Assembly: GCF_037975245.1 (NCBI RefSeq)
Contig: NC_092576.1
Span: forward strand, 27,791,611 to 27,855,610
Origin: Apostichopus japonicus
Lineage: Eukaryota; Echinodermata; Holothuroidea; Aspidochirotida; Stichopodidae
DNA length: 64,000 nucleotides
Direction of reading: 5' to 3'
Below the pieces are notes generated by a model. That model saw only the letters and a list, made by a program, of their open reading frames with translations, was not told the DNA's origin and did no database searches. Shown here piece by piece: positions 12,151 to 23,745 of the stretch. The first letter of the stretch is position 1. Every line of letters begins with the position of its first letter. The position numbers and the translations under genes were made by a program.

Positions 12151-13194
12151 GGATTTATAATGTGTAGAAATGGCTGGTATGTACAATTACCCAATTATAA
12201 AACAGGCCTTAGGATATAGAAATATAAGTCCTCTAATATATGGCAAAATGTCCACTGCTTAAAATATCTTAATTTAATGGACACCATGAATTTTCTTCAC
12301 TTCCTTCCTTACCTTACTCTGCATAGTGATACCCAAGTATTTTGCACACAAGTTCCACATAAATACACACAAGTACCATCAGTGCATTCCTTAGTAGAGT
12401 ATTTAAAATATTATTTGAAAATTGAAATATGATATTTTTAAGCAGAACATGAAAGAAAATATTTGGAAGAGATATTGGCAGTCGTGGTCTTAATAGTTTT
12501 GAAATATAGTTTTTGGATATAATTTTAATTGATAAGAGTATCACAGTAAATTTTACTTTACCGATGAGGTTGAAATATATTTTTTGGTGTTAAATAATTT
12601 CAGTTTAATCTTGTTTTCTGTATTTATATATGTCATGAGAAAGTTATATTTAAAAAAAAAAAAAAAAAAAAATGTATGGATCCAGAATGCAATGTCTATG
12701 GTTTAAATGAACCATAGCAAAGCATATCGAGGTGAAATTTGTTTCGCTGTCAAAAGGTCATCCTAGACAAGAGCGACAAGATTGTCAGACCATGTGTAAG
12801 TTTAATAGGTTTGCCTAACATTACTTTCTACAGTACAGTACTTGTACTCTTTATGCAAATCATTCACTTTTAACTGCACTGCGGCACACAAGTCTGTCAG
12901 TATGAACACAATGGGCCGTACTTCCGTAGTATCGTTGTGTTATGATCCAGTTAGTATTAACTATTTTACCAGCATCTCTCTTTATTCTGTTAATAAAAAG
13001 GAAAAGTGGAATCGTTATTTGAAGGGGAGCTTGTTAAGTAGGTCGTTTTTTGAACAAAGTGTAGATATGAAACTACAGTGCCATACTTTGTAAGTGATGA
13101 CATGTTACAGTGCAATACATCATACTGTACCTGCTGTTGCACTTCTGGTTTTGCTTTGTAGAGAAACGTTGAGTGGCTTTTGTATGGTATTAAA
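12151..13194. other. Gene-less region with A21 run
   Basis: AT-rich with a 21-bp A-run at 12652-12672. The 83-codon frame at 12842-13093 ends beside a TTT|GTAAGT site but has no acceptor and no recognisable motif. Confidence 0.45.
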
Positions 13195-13462
13195 CGTAAT
13201 GTTGAGTGATATGTTGAGTAGCTACTGTACTGTATTTAATGAAATGTTGAGTAATGGTGAGTAGCTACTGTACGGTATTAAACCTAACGTTGACTAGCTA
13301 CTGTACGGTATTTAATGTAATGTTGAGTGATGTGTTGAGTAGCTACTGTACGGTATTCAATGTAATGTTGAGTGATGTGTTGAGTAGCTACTGTACGGTA
13401 TTTAATGTAACGTTGAGTAGCTACTGTATGGTGTTAAACGTAATGTTGAGTGATGTTGTTTT
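13195..13462. repeat. Tandem array, alternating 45/33-bp unit
   Basis: About six copies of GTTGAGTAGCTACTGTACGG followed by TATTTAATGTAAT. Some copies carry an extra GTTGAGTGATGT segment, giving 45-bp and 33-bp forms. The plus-strand SSYCTVFNVMLSD repeat peptide is an artefact of the 45-bp unit being divisible by three. Confidence 0.9.
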
Positions 13463-13968
13463 ATCGTATTTAAGAGATTAATGTCTTGAGAACTTTATTT
13501 TACGCATTCAAAATGGAATGTCAATAACCCCTCTATACCGTAAACTTTCGTAACTACAGTATTAAACAAGAATTTCAGAGCTGATGGTATTTTATGCATC
13601 TTGATGTTATCGTCATTTGAAAGGGATCAGTCGGTCCCTGTTCATACCATTCTGGGGGTGGGGAGGGGGGGGTAGGGGGGAGAAGGGAAGAAATAAGTGT
13701 ACCAATGTAGGATGATGTATAGTCGGACAGTACAACGCACATTTTTGAGTTAATGATCTCTTCGCTCAGGCCGACTGAATGTTATTGTTAATTATATCCT
13801 TTGTTGTGTCAGCCCCCTTTGATGATATTCAACACCTCTTGTCCTTGGTCAAAATATAAGACATGGATGGGATCGGGATAATATATGTTCTGGATAATTC
13901 ATAATCTGGATAAGGGTTGTCAGATAGATAGACAGACAGAGATACCTTGTAATTGACTTTGCTCCTTG
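13463..13968. other. Gene-less region
   Basis: G-rich run at about 13650-13685 and short GATA/GACA repeats at about 13922-13942. No gene seen. Confidence 0.45.
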
Positions 13969-14114
13969 TTTACCTGTCTCCCCACAGCCTCGGCACCTCG
14001 TCGTCTGTGCCTGGAATCAAAAGGTAACCTTTTAGCACTGTTCGCCCTCTATGACCCCCTCCTCCTTCGGTCAATGTCCCCCTTCTCATTCTACCATCCA
14101 AAGTGCCAACGTTG
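13969..14114 (-). repeat. Dispersed repeat family, copy A
   Basis: On the minus strand it ends with GGGGAGACAG|GTAAAC. Reading plus, it has ACCTGTCTCCCCACAGCC, then CCTTTTAGCACTG, then CATTCTACCATCCAAAGTG. Partial copies lie at 23618-23745, 29652-29730 and 45008-45156, with a possible end fragment near 59020. Its higher CpG and GC set it apart from its surroundings. A minus-strand frame is open across it, but homology to dispersed copies argues for a repeat. Confidence 0.6.
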
Positions 14115-15005
14115 TGCATTTTTTCGTCTGGTATTTCCCGAGCGTTATTCATACTGAACTGTTGCCAAGGATTCTATCTAGTCCATATTTTGGATACCGA
14201 AAGTCTCTACCAAGCGTCGCAGCCCGATAAATATCCTATTTTGAGTTTAAAAAGGGGGTTCTCCTTAGCCGTCTTGAGAATGGTTTCCTGCCACGTTAAT
14301 ACTGTACAGCATGTTTATCTGTATCACTGGTACAGTAGCAGTTCCGCAAACCGCCTTTATGGGTTTCCTGCTCTTGAGGTTGTACACATTGTATGTATGT
14401 TGTATTAACAGTATTCTATCTCACCCATTGTGTGTACATGTTTTTGGTTATATATGGTTTCTGTTGTCCCCCCCCCCCGGTTCTTAGCGGGGATTTCCAT
14501 GGGTTTTTCCTGGTAGTTTTAGACAGCTACCTGTAGGTTAATAATATTGATTCCTGCCTGCACTATATCAGTCAATCAGGAAACATATGTATATATAGTG
14601 CCCATATCAACAACAGTTGTTCAAAGGCCCGGCATGTGTATTTCCATCACAAAAGATTTTATGGGATACAATGTATATATATGTATTATCTGATGTGTTG
14701 GTTTTACAAACATACCTTTACCCTTTGTTAAGTGTGGGGGACAAAAATAAACACAAAATTTGAGCAAAAAAAATGAACAGGAGAAAGAAAAAAAGAGAGA
14801 CCAGATCGGTGAAGTGGCATGCAAACTAATCTGAGCATAAATGTTGACAATTGGAAGGTTTGTTTATAAAGCTAACTCTTCGCCAAAAATTAATTTATGC
14901 GTGCAGGTTGCAATTTTAACAAGGACACCTTTAATAAAAAAATTATGAAGGAAAAGGTTTCTCGTGTTTTTTTATACAACGTAATTTACAGTGCCTAGTT
15001 GGTAT
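14115..15005. other. Gene-less region
   Basis: Contains a C-run at about 14469-14478. No supported exon or repeat beyond that. Confidence 0.45.
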
Positions 15006-15106
15006 CGGGAATTGTTGCAAATAGGTGGATTGGTGGGGGGTGGGGTGCATGGGGGGAGGGGTGCATGGGGGAGGGTGGGGTGGTGTTCATGGGGGAGGGG
15101 GGGAGC
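15006..15106. repeat. G-rich tandem repeat (GTGCATGGGGGAGGG type)
   Basis: Three to four copies of a 15-25 bp unit TGCATGGGGGAGGGG with many G4-G8 runs. A potential G-quadruplex cluster on the plus strand. Confidence 0.85.
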
Positions 15107-15180
15107 ATCTACTTTTATGCTTTTTGTTAGCTTCGAAGCATGTATTTATAGTAAGTAAACAATGATACCCGGCTAGTTGT

Positions 15181-15183
<3 letters not shown>

Positions 15184-15212
<29 letters not shown>
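15184..15212. repeat. T29 homopolymer
   Basis: Uninterrupted run of T. Could be the reverse poly(A) of a retroposed copy, but no adjacent gene or SINE body was identified. Confidence 0.95.
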
Positions 15213-16103
15213 GTGGAACGAGACATAGTCTGTTTGAACAAGATGATGTGCCGTGACGGTGTTGACGAGTTAAAACAATTATTGTGTATACAATGGAGTT
15301 GACATGTGTGATAGTAGATAATGCAGACTACTATATATTTACCATAGGCACAGTGTGTAAACTGTGTTAATATGGGTAATGTGTTGTTGTATATGGGTGT
15401 ATCTGTTCGTGTGTGAGTGCTGTATTTCTAGTAATGCAATGACCTTAGAGAGGGTTATATCAGTTGGAGATGGGGCAGCAGGGGCAGTGGAGGGGGTGGG
15501 AGGGGGGGGGTAGGTGAGGACAGGGCTGTTCAAGAACGTATTCGGAGGCAGTTGAAGAATCGTCTTTGGTAAATACCTGTACCAAACCCAGGAAGTCTTT
15601 CAGGGAACCCACTGACCATTTTGGAGGCCAAACGAGAAAAATGGCCAATACTGTAGATGACCATGTGGAGGTAAATTATGCAAAATTTGGTACTGCAGGT
15701 GACATCCATTACAAACTAGAAATTTGGGTCAACCTGGGAGGATGGGGGGGGGGGGAGGATAAGGGCGGTAAAGAAACAGGCCAGGATGTTTTTTTTGTGT
15801 TTGTTTCTTCTAAATGGATGACGGTTTTAATAACACTTAGACAACATCATCTTATGCATTGGTTTTTTTTTCTTGTACTGGGGGAGCATGGGGTGGGAGG
15901 GGGTTAAAATGATATGTCATCCAGGGAGGGATCTTAGTGGGGGGACCCTCTACCCCATTGGGACTTGTGACAGTGCACTTTACTTCCCTGTACTTTCTAC
16001 TTTGCGCAACATTTCAATGGCCCATTCGCAGAGAGAGTGAACAAATGAAAGACCGAAATTCATGAAAACACACCCGAAGAGCAACTTCTAGGTGATTGTT
16101 ATA
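15213..16103. other. Gene-less region
   Basis: Two G-runs (about 15500-15510 and 15745-15756). Open frames at 15460-15648 (minus) and 15566-15907 (plus) cross each other and lack a confirmed start or matching splice pair, so I call nothing. Confidence 0.4.
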
Positions 16104-16166
16104 CCTCCCCCTCCCCCTCCCCCTCCCCCTCCCCCTCCCCCTCCCCCTCCCCCCTCCCCTCCCCCT
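16104..16166. repeat. (CCCCCT)n hexamer microsatellite
   Basis: About ten copies of CTCCCC with terminal slippage. Confidence 0.95.
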
Positions 16167-16976
16167 TTGTGCATTAGTCTTAGTAATGTTCCCTATTTAT
16201 GCCTGCTGGTATCTCTCCCCTGTTAGCCGACAGTACACCTTTCCCCAGCATTTTGTACTGTTTAACCAATCAAATCCCACAAAATAAGTTTAAATTTTAA
16301 TTTCAATAACAGCAGCATCATCATCGTTATATATTTTATATATTCCAGAGGCCATTGGCAATGCTTTTAAACATCCACCAAAGTCTTCCTCCCTCCTCCT
16401 CCTATTCCTGATTTTTACAACTTTATGAAAATATTTCCCTGATTTTCACAAAGTCTTTCCTTCAAACAGTTCTGAAACCATCACCTAAGTTCTTTCTCTT
16501 TCGTAAAGTAATTTGTCATAGAATTTTTCCAACGTGATCTTTTTTTTTTTCCCCCTTTGGAAACCCTTTTATGATATCATGTTGTACGTACAGTATACAG
16601 TACTACAGGTTTCTATTCCACATTCGCATATAACAAGGAAATACTGATTGAGCTGTCAAACATATGATTTGATAATTTGGAAGATTCTAAGTGTACAGTA
16701 CTTCTTTGACATAATGACATTGTACAGTACGTACTGTAGAGAGCTTGTGCAAAATCTCTTTGGTGTAAGGTTTGTTGTAAATTTGGTGAATCTTTTCGCT
16801 AAACCTTACCTGTGCAATGTCTGGAATTGTTTGTTTGGGGCAATCATATCTGTCAAAAAAAAAAAAAAGAAAAAAAGAAAAATGATAAAGATAATAATAA
16901 AACATGGAAAAAATATTGTCTTAGGATTTACTTTGACAAAGAACCATAAAAGAAAGCTTGACATTCTCCCTTAATG
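16167..16976. other. Gene-less region
   Basis: Contains an A-run at 16856-16868 and AT-rich DNA. No gene supported. Confidence 0.45.
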
Positions 16977-17048
16977 CCCCCTCCCCTCCCCTCCCCTCCC
17001 CTCCCCTCCCCTCCCCTCCCCTCCCCTCCCCTCCCCCTCCCCTCCCCC
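16977..17048. repeat. (CCCCT)n pentamer microsatellite
   Basis: About 14 regular copies of CCCCT, closing with CCCCCTCCCCTCCCCC. Confidence 0.95.
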
Positions 17049-17529
17049 ATGTGCGCTCTTTGTTAGAACACCTTGTTTAACCTTTTGCATACAAACCTTA
17101 TTGTATACACATATAATGGAGTTTAATTGCAAATAATTTATTTAACCAAAAAGCAAAAAAAAAAAAAAATGTGTTTAAATTAATTGTTGTTGTTTGTCTT
17201 TGTATTCTTACACAAAAACAAAACTGATTAATAGATGTCAATGTTGTATTTATTGTGTATAGATAGTTAATTTGTCTTACTTCGAAGAGACAGATAAATT
17301 ACTCCCCAGCCTGCTAGTTCTGTCCAATTAGCCATTCTACTCTAAAACTGTAACACCGTTGTTGATATCCATTTCTCTGTCAGTTTTTGCACTAAATAAT
17401 TTCAGTGATATACATGGACGTGAGAGAAATTTGCCACTAAAGTGCATTTTCCCAAAAATTAAATTCAGCGACAGCAGTCCTTTTAATGGATTTCATAAAG
17501 ATTAGACTGATTACCACATTATAATCAAA
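17049..17529. other. Left flank of the 20-bp satellite
   Basis: AT-rich, an A-run near 17154-17169, no gene seen. Confidence 0.45.
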
Positions 17530-19227
17530 TTTGATCTCGGAAGATAAATATGATCTCGAGGATGTAAATATGATCTCCAGCACATAAATATGATCTGGAG
17601 CACATAAATATGATCTGGAGCACATAAATATGATCTCGAGCACATTAATATGATCTCGAGCACATAAATATGATCTCGAGCACATTAATATGATCTCGAG
17701 CACATTAATATGATCTCGAGCACATAAATATGATCTCGAGCACAAACATATGATCATGAGCACATAAATATTATCTGGAGCACATTAATATGATCTCGAG
17801 CACATAAATATGATCTCGAGCACATTAATATGATCTCGAGCACATAAATATGATCTCGAGCACAAACATATGATCATGAGCACAGAAATATTATCTGGAG
17901 CACATTAATATGATCTGGAGCACAAACATATGATCATGAGCACAGAAATATTATCTGGAGCACAGAAATATGATCTCGAGCACATAAATATGATCTCGAG
18001 CACAAACATATGATCATGAGCACAGAAATATTATCTGGAGCACAGAAATATGATCTCGAGCACAAACATATGATCATGAGCACAGAAATATTATCTGGAG
18101 CACAGAAATATGATCTCGAGCACATAAATATGATCTCGAGCACAAACATATGATCATGAGCACAGAAATATTATCTGGAGCACAGAAATATGATCTCGAG
18201 CACATAAATATGATCTCGAGCACAAACATATGATCATGAGCACAGAAATATTATCTGGAGCACAGAAATATGATCTCGAGCACATAAATATGATCTCGAG
18301 CACAAACATATGATCATGAGCACATAAATATTATCTGGAGCACATTAATATGATCTGGAGCACATTAATATTATCTGGAGCACATTAATATGATCTGGAG
18401 CACATTAATATTATCTGGAGCACAGAAATATGATCTCGAGCACATAAATATGATCTCGAGCACAAACATATGATCATGAGCACAGAAATATTATCTGGAG
18501 CACATTAATATGATCTCGAGCACAAACATATGATCATGAGCACAGAAATATTATCTGGAGCACAGAAATATGATCTCGAGCACATAAATATGATCTCGAG
18601 CACAAACATATGATCATGAGCACAGAAATATTATCTGGAGCACAGAAATATGATCTCGAGCACATAAATATGATCTCGAGCACAAACATATGATCATGAG
18701 CACATAAATATTATCTGGAGCACATTAATATGATCTGGAGCACATTAATATTATCTGGAGCACAGAAATATGATCTCGAGCACATAAATATGATCTCGAG
18801 CACAAACATATGATCATGAGCACAGAAATATTATCTGGAGCACAGAAATATGATCTCGAGCACATAAATATGATCTCGAGCACAAACATATGATCATGAG
18901 CACATAAATATTATCTGGAGCACATTAATATGATCTGGAGCACATTAATATGATCTCGAGCACATAAATATGATCTCGAGCACATAAATATGATCTCGAG
19001 CACAAACATATGATCATGAGCACAGAAATATTATCTGGAGCACAGAAATATGATCTCGAGCACATAAATATGATCTCGAGCACAAACATATGATCATGAG
19101 CACAGAAATATTATCTGGAGCACAGAAATATGATCTCGAGCACATAAATATGATCTCGAGCACATAAATATGATCTCGAGCACATACATATGATCTCCAG
19201 CACATAAATATGATCTCCAGCACAGAA
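17530..19227. repeat. 20-bp satellite array with 80-bp higher-order repeat
   Basis: About 85 exact-length 20-bp units of the type CACATAAATATGATCTCGAG. Variant units recur: CACAAACATATGATCATGAG, CACAGAAATATTATCTGGAG, CACAGAAATATGATCTCGAG and CACATTAATATGATCTGGAG. In the centre (for example 18061-18300 and from about 18461) the order of four variants repeats exactly, giving an 80-bp higher-order unit. The edges are more homogeneous monomers. Most units carry CTCGAG (XhoI), and the CATATGATCATG variant holds NdeI and BclI palindromes. Because 20 is not a multiple of 3, all minus frames cycle through the same peptide (CSRSYLCARDHIYVLEII). Those frames are not genes. Confidence 0.97.
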
Positions 19228-19400
19228 AATTATAAGCGAGATCTTTTTGCTCTTTCTAAATCATTTTTGAAGAACTGTAAGCTTGTTTACTTTCATTTTG
19301 TGAAATAGTTCTACATTTTGATCTCGAGCACAGAAAATTTGATCACAGCATATTTTGAGTGCTCACCAAATTTGATCTCTAGTTTAGACAATTTATGAAC
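19228..19400. repeat. Decayed satellite edge
   Basis: After about 90 bp of non-repeat DNA, isolated units reappear (TTTGATCTCGAGCACAGAAA at about 19318 and a TTTGATCTCT at 19370). They mark an older edge of the satellite. Confidence 0.7.
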
Positions 19401-20065
19401 CAGATCCTCTCCAGGGGGAGGGGGAGTTTTCTTATAAACTTGCCTAAAATGGCAGGTGTAAAATAGATGGGCTCATAATGGGGTGAAGGAGGGTGGTGGG
19501 GGAATGGAGTAGCTAGGGTGGTCCTCAAACTGTTGTAAATGAAGCATTTGGGCATCAAGTTTCACGTCAAGTGCCATTAAAATAATAAACCTTCTTACCG
19601 CCCGCGTAGTCATCTTTGATACATGTATGTTGTTTTGTTGTGGTACTGTGCACATATATATATATAACACACGTGTACAGTACATAGAGAACCCTGTTCC
19701 ATGCCGACAATTGAGTAGTTTGTACACCCAGACCGACTGTACAGTGTGCACTATCTATATACAATAGCTGTGCATGCATGTGTATGTATATATATATGTA
19801 GCATAGACTAACACCTCGCTAGGAAGGCATTTTTTGAATATTATTGTGAACTATGTCGCCACAGTCCCTGGGGCTATGGATTCGTCAGACGCTACTGTGT
19901 ACCAAGGTATCCCGTTTCTTCGTCATTTGAATATTTTGGTGAGACCACTATTATCAAGCTATTGGGTTATTCCTTGCGATTGACATGCCTGTGTTCTTCA
20001 AAAGGGTTTTCAATGTGGCAAGGATAGTAAAAGGGATATATTTCGTCGTTTATTACAGAGGTTAC
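19401..20065. other. Gene-less region
   Basis: Short G-rich runs near 19415 and 19490 and two brief TA tracts. No gene supported. Confidence 0.45.
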
Positions 20066-20290
20066 AAGAAAAAAAAAAAAATGAGGAGGAGGAGGAGGAG
20101 GAGAAATAAAGAAAGAAAAAAAAGAGAGAAAAAAAGGTGCAAAATAGAAAGAAGAATTATGTCTTGGAAAATGAGGACAGTTAGGTGGAAAAGAAATTTA
20201 AAGAAAAAGAAAAGAAAAACTCGAAGAGTTGTAAGGAAGGCGAGAAGGTTAAAGGAGATAAGAAGGAGTTATTTATCAAGATTAAAAAGG
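20066..20290. repeat. Purine-only-biased tract (A/G-rich)
   Basis: About 220 bp of strongly purine-biased plus strand: A-runs, then GAGGAG repeats, then GAAAAAG words. The Lys/Arg-rich frame at 19985-20329 is explained by this composition. Confidence 0.75.
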
Positions 20291-21540
20291 TCAATTTGCC
20301 TGGAGGAGTTCTTCTCTTTATCGATTTGAATAATTGTTACAATAAGCATTAAAAAAAAAAAAAAAAAAAAAAAAAATCAATATTGCCAAAAAAGTATAAC
20401 TGACATATATATACCAAACACAGAACATGTGTTAAATCTGTTGACACTGGGACTACCCACGTAAGAGGTGTTGTGTGTGTATGGATCGATGTATTAAACT
20501 GTTAGAGGATCTCGGGGGCTGTAATCCATCAAGACATAATAACAAGCAACACGTATAGGCGCAATATGCGATGGCTTCAAAGTGCTTTATAAAACCTCCA
20601 AAAAATATATGAGACAACAAATAATTAAAAATTAAATAAAAACAACAATAGTAATAAGAAGTACAGTACAAGAAAAATATCCAGTGTATTAAATAAGAAA
20701 ATCAAAATATATATATATATTCAATGTATATAATAAGCAAGGACATATATATCTAAAATACAATATGAAACAATAATAATTTTTTTTTGGGAGAACAATA
20801 AAATTGATTTGAAGTATAAAGTATGTTTAGTTACAAGGAAAGAGTATTTGGGATAGAGAGTTGATTTGACAAGAAATGATGAAAAGTGATTTAAATAATA
20901 ATAATAATAAAAAAAAATTGGTGAAAAGTCTATTCAAGTAACTTTCAAAATAGCATGAATTTTTTGATTGGATCGGAACATTTGGATCAGTGTGGGTTTG
21001 GCTTTTTCTGAAACAATTTTTTTTTGAAGAAATTGTTTTTAAATTTTGACCTAGATATAAAGTTAAAATGGTGCTAACCAAAGATGCCTATGATCCAGTT
21101 TTCTCTGCCACTTCATGAATGAGAATGCATGCCTGACTTGTGGTGATATACCTTGTGGTTTATTTAGAAAGATAATTATCCAAAAAAACTAAAACAATAT
21201 ATGATGTAATATCTGCATAATGGTAAAAAGAAAAGTTACAAATTTTAGCTGCTTGTGTTTGATGTCCAAAGTTAGAAAATGTGTCACTTAAAGTCAGAGA
21301 CATATTCCAGTACGGCACAAAGCCAATGTTCTGTGCGGAATGCTTCATAGCCCTAAGTTTTTCTCTCCCCCAGACAGTTCCAGTTTACTCAGTAATTATC
21401 CAGAACAGTGATGGGACGACTTTAGACAGAACTTTGTCTTGTTAATGTTAATCCGATGTTTGATAAATTCTGATAACTCAACCAAATCATACATGTTCGT
21501 TTTGACAAGCAGTACCAAACACACCTGGATAACATTAAGC
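20291..21540. other. Gene-less AT-rich region
   Basis: A26 run at 20351-20376, short TA tract at 20709-20720, ATA repeats near 20898. No gene supported. Confidence 0.5.
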
Positions 21541-21838
21541 CAGGGGTGGGCAACCTTTTTGAATGAATGGGCCAGATATAAGGAGTGAAAAATTGACTGG
21601 GCCACACCTAACCAACGACCTGCTGCATAATGTCAATACAGTACAGTTGATAATTAATGGGGAAAATAGGCCCACCTGACAGCATCATTAGTGCCGATAA
21701 ATTCTAAGCAGCTAGCTCGTTTTTTGTGATGATGTAAAGTAGATTAATTTTTTTCTTTTTCTTGAGGCATCTCACAGGCCGCAAAAAAATCACTGGCGGG
21801 CATCATGTAGCCCGCAGGCCGTAGGTTGCCCACCCCAG
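21541..21838. mobile_element. hAT-type MITE (non-autonomous DNA transposon)
   Basis: The left terminus CAGGGGTGGGCAACC (21541-21555) is mirrored by GGTTGCCCACCCCAG (21824-21838), an inverted repeat with one mismatch. The CAGGGGTGGGCAAC start is a hallmark of hAT (Charlie-like) elements. It is flanked by CATTAAGC (21533-21540) and CATTCAGC (21839-21846), a 7-of-8 match to the 8-bp target-site duplication that hAT elements make. The interior (268 bp) has no transposase, so movement would need a transposase supplied elsewhere. Subterminal GGCC words recur near both ends. The decay of one TIR base and one TSD base suggests it is old. Confidence 0.88.
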
Positions 21839-22013
21839 CATTCAGCGCTATTTGTACATGTATGGCGAATTTGTAAAATTACATCTAATTTTCTCACAAA
21901 GTTGCTTCTGAGGCCAGTGACCTAATGGTCCTTTTAGCCTGATTTAGTAGCTCAGACATTTTCATTTGATGATTCTCTGATGTTTAAAGTGTCATTCATC
22001 CAAATAATCTTTT
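21839..22013. other. Spacer
   Basis: Carries GTGACCTAATGG, a word shared with the dispersed sequences at 8110 and 44490. Otherwise nothing seen. Confidence 0.4.
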
Positions 22014-22054
22014 GAGGGGGGAGGGGAGGGGGGGAGGGGAGGGGGGAGGGGGGT
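22014..22054. repeat. G-rich tract
   Basis: GGGGAGGGG units with runs of 4-6 G. Potential G-quadruplex. Confidence 0.85.
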
Positions 22055-22590
22055 TAATTAGGGACACAAAACTTGCTAGAAATGCTAATCTGGTCAAATT
22101 GTTAAAAAAATTAAACCCACCTTTCCAACATTAACGTTGAAATATTTTGATACATTAGTTGATCTGCATCTAGTAAATATTCATAATATTGTGACAATTT
22201 TAATCCTCGCAAGTTTTCCATGGTAACCCAAACTGTACGAGGCAGTCCTTGTTGTAATGTGCATGATCAGTCAGATGTGCTTCTTGTTGCTTCACTTTAC
22301 TGGTACAGTACAGTAGGTTGAATTTGGGTATGAAATGGAACTAGCTACTTTCAAACTTCTGATTGTTATACTATTTCCTCTAATATACACATATTAAGGT
22401 CTAAGTCTATCGATCAAGCCAATTGGCCTTGGAGCAGAGATAACTCTGTTGCATCGGCTCGTCATCTCAATCGATTCGTTACTCGCCGAGAAATGAAAAT
22501 TCTACCGCAGTACTTTTTCAAGGCAATTGTCCTCATTTATACTAATATCACTATTGCTCTATATATGCTGCTCACCTCTAGCAGAGGCTA
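22055..22590. other. Gene-less region
   Basis: No gene or repeat identified. Confidence 0.4.
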
Positions 22591-22820
22591 GCAAGGTTCT
22601 ATATATATATATATATATATGTTTATATTTATATATACATATGTATCTATAGATTTATAAACTCGCTAGTCCATCGCATATATCCATATAGCTCTGCACC
22701 AGTTGTATTGAGCACTATACTGCTATTACTGAACTTAATATACTACGATATATATATATATATATATATACTGTATATATATATATACTGTATATATATA
22801 TATATATATATATATATGGA
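22591..22820. repeat. TA-rich microsatellite cluster
   Basis: TA blocks at about 22598-22622 and 22748-22817. The second is interrupted twice by TATACTGTATATA, so it is a repeat of a 20-bp-scale variant. Confidence 0.9.
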
Positions 22821-23617
22821 ACACTAGGTTTCTATTTTAATTTTAACCTTGAAACTAATAGCGCACCATTTTGAACTCGTGAGGGAGATGGAAAATAAAG
22901 AGAAAACTTTAGCAAGAGTGTAATCAACTACCAGGAGAACAATGAAGTCATAGTTTCTATACAGCGACAGTATGTGGAGGCCGTATATAGACCGAGTGAT
23001 TCAATGCATCCAGCATGTTTGTTTTTAACTACAGTATGTTCCATAGGGCTATTTAAGCTGCAATTTACTGTACGTAACGTGTTGGCTAAGTCATAATGTT
23101 TTGTCACGTCTTGAGGCAGCTTTTCCTTGTTGACGTTGATGTATATATACACATTGCAAATGATATTAAAATCCTGTCACAAAGTCTCACAAGTTCATTA
23201 GTTTGTTTCAGGCACATTTTATAGATCACGGGAAGCAGAAGTTCCCTCCAAGAAAACTTGTAATTTTTGAAATTTGCTTAATTATATTCGTTTTTTTCCA
23301 AAAGTGTCCGGAGGACGAAAAGGTGGAGAATTGAAATCAAATATGTTAATTACTCAATTAAATTCATTTGTGGGGGGGGGGGAATTTGATAGTTAATTGC
23401 AATCTTATATTAGAGAAATCCTCAAACATGTTTCCAATCATTGACTAATAAAAAGCTGCTGTTAAACTGGTCATGTCATGAATATTCATATGACTATCCT
23501 CATTTTGGATAAGAAATTGAATTAATTAGTTACAAACATTTTCATGAGCTACTGCTTCAAGTTAGCCGGTTTAATATCTAATATTTAATTACAGTGTGCA
23601 GTCAATATTGTTTTGTC
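22821..23617. other. Gene-less region
   Basis: Contains a G-run near 23372-23381. No supported exon. Confidence 0.45.
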
Positions 23618-23745
23618 TCATCACAAAAACTGCACTCTAGGCCTATGGTGTCTAGAGCACTTGGTAAACTTACAAAACCGATGACTGGCAAATTCCGGTC
23701 TACCCCCCTCCTTGTCATTTCTACCATGTAAAATGTCTAGAGCTC
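23618..23745 (-). repeat. Dispersed repeat family, copy D
   Basis: Shares CTATGGTGTCTAGAGCAC with copy C (CTATGGTGTCTAGAGTGA) and the terminal CATTTCTACCATG with copy A (CATTCTACCATCC). The donor-like end seen in the other copies is lost here. Confidence 0.5.

Noticed and set aside
17437-19223. Several minus-strand frames (CSRSYLCARDHI)
   Set aside because: Translation of the 20-bp satellite. The same peptide recurs in all frames, as expected of a repeat.
19985-20329. Arg/Lys-rich 114-codon frame
   Set aside because: Direct translation of a purine-rich low-complexity tract.
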